Source: Cenarchaeum sp. (GTDB taxonomy: Archaea > Thermoproteota > Nitrososphaeria > Nitrososphaerales > Nitrosopumilaceae). Taken from it: DNA of 6,951 nt. Both the position numbers and the translations under genes were made by a program. The notes beneath the pieces are model-generated. The model did no database searches. It had not been told where the DNA came from and saw nothing but the letters and a program-made list of their open reading frames with translations. The stretch covers positions 1-6,951 of the forward strand of contig RKSK01000089.1 of the NCBI GenBank assembly GCA_007570915.1, in the 5' to 3' direction. Positions 6,501 to 6,951 of this stretch are shown here, piece by piece (position 1 is the first letter of the stretch; each line of letters begins with the position of its first letter).

Positions 6501-6951
6501 CTGCGGCCGACTCCACTGTATATGTCGCGACCCACTCGTTTGCAGCCTGTCCGGCCGTCATGGTGACTGCGGACGACTCGGCGGTCTTGCCCACAAACAG
6601 CACGGTGGGCGCGGTGGACACGGCTTCTCCAAATGTCACGGACAGGGAAATCCTGTCTCCCGTTCGTGCGTATTCGCCAAACGGGGCGGTTCTGGCCTCT
6701 GTTCCAGAGGGGGGCAGCACGGTGTACGATATGGTCACCGGAGGTGGCGCTACGTACTCTGCTGAAACGACGCCCATCGGGCGCAGGTTTCCCGAGCCGT
6801 CGCGTATGGAGCCGGGAACGTGGACTGTCCACGTGCCCTCTACTAGATTGTCGCCAAGCTCAACCGTGGCAGCAGACGAGCCGTCAGCGTGTGACACAGG
6901 CACAGGCAGGGCGAGCGCGCCCCGGGGCCGCTCGCCTCCGGCATATCCCAG
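1..6951 (-). CDS. Internal part of a giant modular Ig-like repeat surface protein (both ends off the window)
   Basis: The frame read from base 6951 down to base 1 stays open for 2317 codons. I translated it codon by codon and found no stop. Residues 1-1917 are Ig-like beta-sandwich modules with repeated strand motifs (V-T-F-S-E-A-V type) and A-G-N-A-L loops; residues 1918-2317 are non-repetitive. The composition is rich in Ala, Ser, Thr, Gly, Asp and Glu. There are only 12 lysines, and all six cysteines lie after residue 2091. No membrane segment, catalytic motif or signal peptide is visible, but the N-terminus is missing. By motif, the modules resemble bacterial Ig-like (Big) or SwmB-type repeats of extracellular adhesins. 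A role as a surface rod, adhesin or S-layer-associated protein is inferred. Internal ATG codons are not start candidates because the homologous modules run straight through them. The open frame and strand are near certain; the function is only moderately supported. Confidence 0.93.
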   Translation of the reverse strand, partial: MGYAGGERPRGALALPVPVSHADGSSAATVELGDNLVEGTWTVHVPGSIRDGSGNLRPMGVVSAEYVAPPPVTISYTVLPPSGTEARTAPFGEYARTGDRISLSVTFGEAVSTAPTVLFVGKTAESSAVTMTAGQAANEWVATYTVESAAVAPGIDGVFSFAATATADAGSTLAVTQASGSTAPPTIDRAAPAFSAASTSRDTTVITFGEPVHGLADPSHWRITEDASDPEASEPVQVAISAISTGGGEPGSGAQGVAYTAAVSSIALTHAHLSSTASRPTVSYTMPEASALSSGQSALADAAGNALASTSTPHVTAADRVPPELTAMEFADADTITLMLSEAIDVSTLSAIAPGSLAPQLGALTPRYTAGSRTLEIDTALMASEGPTYTFTMPTGVTDVRAPGAQGGQANAFGPASANGEPNPASVRSATLPDTTPPGASSLTVSVSHDPDGDGSFETKAGAHAHLAGIGDRVTIAVTFDEDVAVDPAPTITIPGERRQATATGMGDAGDSDARTWSHAFMVHAMDGGAALEFSIAATDTAPAPNTASGAAAITQESVTSGASTAIDATPPALASGGAVDALHTRARHAGSSSGTTGSVGTGGQLLVHVAASEPLAVTPGDLVLYGTSGAGAITASRASDEGGNAYTYARTVAASDPNGPVEFSLTIRDRAGNSLELDEDDLTTGRGASAGHRITVDTVSPTATAAFEGNAIVVTFSEGVYGMPDALGVMPPSQSPLSLAAAHNDGESTARITVTQPVAVGTWTVAVPEGVTDQARNPRATATVTAERTAAPTATAISYTVLPPAGTVARAAPFEGHAREGDRIALSITLSEAVSTPPTALFVGKASEADRVTMAAGAGANEWAAAYSVEPATDVPGIDGQFAFSATVTGNTGSMGTITASDSAATPPVIDRVAPTLSSVAFSEADTITVTLSERMAHGAAVIQRYAYTVTAPDGTNTPDDDDSSPDTIRLSSTTGPAYAEQATTSTITLTLEAGATDGVTYTVGLPSELVDTAGNALAGHAGDATYDPPAASALEFTIRAGGPGPTIPKSGEHSRLAGIGDTVRISLDLDASVPFPPTITLPGRGVEGVAMGDAGDSDASTWRHDHVVLEAHASTSQASPLALEILAASAAGSIARITPTDGLAAGAEVTLPEIDTVRPGLASAGDALYMRTTNAAFGTGMQERLPANSEATLHVHVVPDEPLVAGAGDLLLFASRTPTDSVKSAAGNALEYAYGVKPGDPEGPVSFELALRDRAGNSVTLTEAGLTAGRGDGSGHRAAVDLTPPRAASAQTATTTSSVVELDGPLRAGLATSAADWAVAGATTTAATIAANRASITLEYDEVEDTAFAPRISYTAPQGGGLGDDAHNALAGLPILADDRQGPAVASAFFETASRYVIMFSEPVEPPPATEWAVTGGLSVEGIKSLDAGSTLALALSPAAVEGIEYTVDVPASLRDRAEPPNMIAGARSLTQVYEDNVSFAARTASSARTLVTFDDSVTGVTVPSEWTVDGTPATSFEVSASESAAPEPVASMDLSAPMYPARTFALLHEDLGRTDARPSISYEPSGADGTSVLLDEFGRGVRATGITASDGAPPLFSSRTVSASEIAVEFSEDVRAIGAPDASRWAYAADAAVAGWPDTVSADGTFSSASLSGRTLTLRLGGERPSSGFGSGDTSATPAVAYLVPDSAEPDMEDTRGNALTHATRTISADGAPPRASTLELEVLDGGVAGAAKSGDGATHARAGDAVRVMLSLTEDAAALTPPSIRALGSGLDMAGAGSQWSAAVAILSGSAEGGFGFTITATDASAAANTARLTEGDLTGPGVTVDTTPPMVASAAQISPDAMQITFSEAVYGEGGAWRAVSGGAEVATGVATPAAPGMRAMRAPLVAGEFTLEFTGLADRAGNALVASAHSLDEGGELRAPELIVVPNSRPLTVIAPGEGDAPGAEVSLDIAGLDGGDNSSSDTFPSEITARVRGAELVIPAMTQMTDSGASDEETILVRRVDHRAGVEYEAAPGADASERASHEAAARAISSSPPAILVELGKPGEAEPMTFSGAVMVRLGGAASSAHVFYLSGAEARTVHSIPECERGTTASDPPSSIGDGAVRLQECRVVDGSDIVVWTNHFTQFGGSSQAMRPPGGSGCDDCTPPTLGVDSTGTRRVNGGFSYNGDVTDASYYYTPLPLITVETGEENVAVLKVFEDSGPGNVRHVGLAFGLSRGQHFAESKAEIRVDIPFSGSHTVSADDPGGSLDADSLRAEVGAGKCMEGSEAECRIVTIYHTFLEPLEFNVVSTIVWDDRRNSWQNFFNHGIEV
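541..1200 (-). other. Non-repetitive C-terminal region 1, with first cysteine pair
   Basis: This region encodes residues 1918-2137. It has no F-S-E-A-V motif, so the module array has ended. It begins with a hydrophobic strand (P-E-L-I-V-V-P) and contains several predicted strands. It ends in a segment with C2092 and C2115, 23 residues apart, followed by V-V-W-T-N-H-F-T-Q-F-G-G at 2124-2135. From memory, a similar arrangement (a Cys, then E-C, then a Y/T-x-H-x-T-x-F-G strand) closes the repeat regions of other thaumarchaeal surface proteins. I know no established function. A likely role is capping the rod or linking it to the terminal domain. Confidence 0.6.
1201..3105 (-). repeat. Six divergent Ig-like modules following the super-repeats
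   Basis: This block encodes residues 1283-1917, with modules at roughly 1283-1377, 1378-1476, 1477-1590, 1591-1711, 1712-1830 and 1831-1917. Each keeps the core strand: V-E-L-D-G-P-L (1302), I-M-F-S-E-P-V (1400), V-T-F-D-D-S-V (1494), V-E-F-S-E-D-V (1611), L-S-L-T-E-D-A (1754) and I-T-F-S-E-A-V (1849). Most also keep a loop such as D-R-A-G-N-A-L (1904-1910). They are not a third full copy of the super-repeat. The last two are recognisable: 1712-1830 is A/D-like, with H-A-R-A-G-D at 1743-1748, and 1831-1917 is F-like, with S-E-A-V-Y-G matching S-E-G-V-Y-G of residues 718-723. Boundaries were placed by eye and may be off by 10-20 residues. Confidence 0.7.
3106..4860 (-). repeat. Super-repeat copy 2 (five modules, lacks module B)
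   Basis: This block encodes residues 698-1282, as modules F (698-796), A (797-913), C (914-1028), D (1029-1156) and E (1157-1282). Residues 798-921 align without a gap to 74-197 of copy 1 at an offset of 724; my hand count is about 72 of 124 identical. After that the offset falls to 593 because module B is absent. It then drifts slowly through small indels: 591 at L-A-G-I-G-D, 587 at M-G-D-A-G-D-S-D-A and 585 at R-D-R-A-G-N-S. The match ends near residue 1282 with G-H-R-x-x-V-D. The order of modules shows a segmental duplication within the gene. Confidence 0.85.
3130..3138 (-). other. R-G-D tripeptide in module E of copy 2
   Basis: Residues 1272-1274 are Arg-Gly-Asp, within G-R-G-D-G-S-G-H. 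The equivalent loop in copy 1 (residues 686-693) reads G-R-G-A-S-A-G-H, so the Asp is specific to copy 2. RGD binds animal integrins when exposed in a loop, but the tripeptide is common by chance in a protein of this size and composition. Confidence 0.3.
5581..5604 (-). other. Asp-rich D-x-D-x-D-G loop in module D, possible calcium site
   Basis: Residues 450-457 read D-P-D-G-D-G-S-F, the spacing of an EF-hand, dockerin or thrombospondin-3 calcium loop. The equivalent place in copy 2 (about residues 1042-1052) has a Gly/Pro stretch with no acidic residues, so this site is not conserved between the copies. Metal binding is inferred from the motif only. Confidence 0.4.
5992..6384 (-). repeat. 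Module B, present only in super-repeat copy 1
   Basis: These 131 residues (190-320) lie between two D-R dipeptides (188-189 and 319-320) and form one complete Ig-like module. It contains I-T-F-G-E-P-V at 206-212, D-A-A-G-N-A-L at 301-307 and a closing A-D-R-V-P-P. In copy 2 the corresponding junction is a single I-D-R-V-A-P at 911-916. Its left side matches the end of module A and its right side matches the start of module C. The simplest reading is gain or loss of one whole module by recombination between similar boundary sequences. The direction cannot be told from this window. Confidence 0.75.

Larger units (their letters stand above)
4861..6951 (-). repeat. Super-repeat copy 1 (six modules, first one cut by the window edge)
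   Basis: This block encodes residues 1-697. The modules are: end of module F (1-72), A (73-189), B (190-320), C (321-433), D (434-567) and E (568-697). Module A has I-S-Y-T-V-L-P-P at 74-81, L-F-V-G-K at 118-122 and G-I-D-G at 154-157. Module D has H-L-A-G-I-G-D at 466-472 and M-G-D-A-G-D-S-D-A at 506-514. Module E ends in R-D-R-A-G-N-S at 669-675. All these markers return in the same order in the next block. The first 72 residues match the F module that opens copy 2, for example G-T-W-T-V at 39-43 against 762-766, so copy 1 begins about 26 residues beyond the window edge. Confidence 0.85.

Noticed and set aside
4551..6734. Short direct DNA repeats, such as a shared ggtgtacgatat at about 4549-4560 and 6720-6731, considered as mobile-element or CRISPR repeats
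   Set aside because: They encode the same protein motif (I-S-Y-T) in the two super-repeat copies, in frame, with no regular spacers or inverted ends.
6302..6832. Open frame of 176 codons on the minus strand in another register
   Set aside because: It overlaps super-repeat copy 1 out of frame and gives an Arg/Gly-rich product with no recognisable motif. It is a shadow of the giant gene.
1..6951. A frameshift, an internal stop or a gene boundary within the window
   Set aside because: The translation stays in one register from base 6951 to base 1, with module motifs continuous throughout and no stop codon.

Overview
The window lies entirely inside one very large gene on the minus strand. Reading the reverse complement from base 6951 to base 1 gives 2317 consecutive codons with no stop, and 6951 is exactly 3 x 2317. 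Neither the start nor the stop codon is present, so the gene runs off both edges. I see no intergenic DNA, second gene, RNA gene, promoter or terminator. Residue numbers below count from base 6951 (residue 1) to base 1 (residue 2317); residue n occupies bases 6952-3n to 6954-3n.

The product looks like a secreted or cell-surface, acidic, Ala/Ser/Thr/Gly-rich adhesin or S-layer-type protein built from beta-sandwich modules. From residue 1 to about 1917 (bases 1201-6951) there are 16 modules of about 94-143 residues, each with a version of one strand motif (V-T-F-S-E-A-V). Most also end in an A-G-N-A-L-type loop. Six successive modules form a super-repeat: the block at bases 4861-6951 recurs at 3106-4860, but the second copy lacks one whole module of 131 residues. 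Bases 1201-3105 hold six more divergent modules. Bases 541-1200 and 1-540 encode two non-repetitive C-terminal regions, which contain all six cysteines seen.

Organism: the codon use mixes high G+C with frequent ATA (Ile) and AGG (Arg). The C-terminal sequence resembles, from memory, the ends of giant surface proteins of ammonia-oxidising archaea (Nitrososphaerota/Thaumarchaeota). Together these suggest a G+C-rich member such as the sponge symbiont Cenarchaeum symbiosum. This is an inference from recall, not from a search.

The likely overall picture is a long rod of Ig-like domains projecting from the cell, ending in a disulfide-bearing C-terminal domain. The long open frames on the plus strand are antisense shadows that share the wobble position with the real gene.
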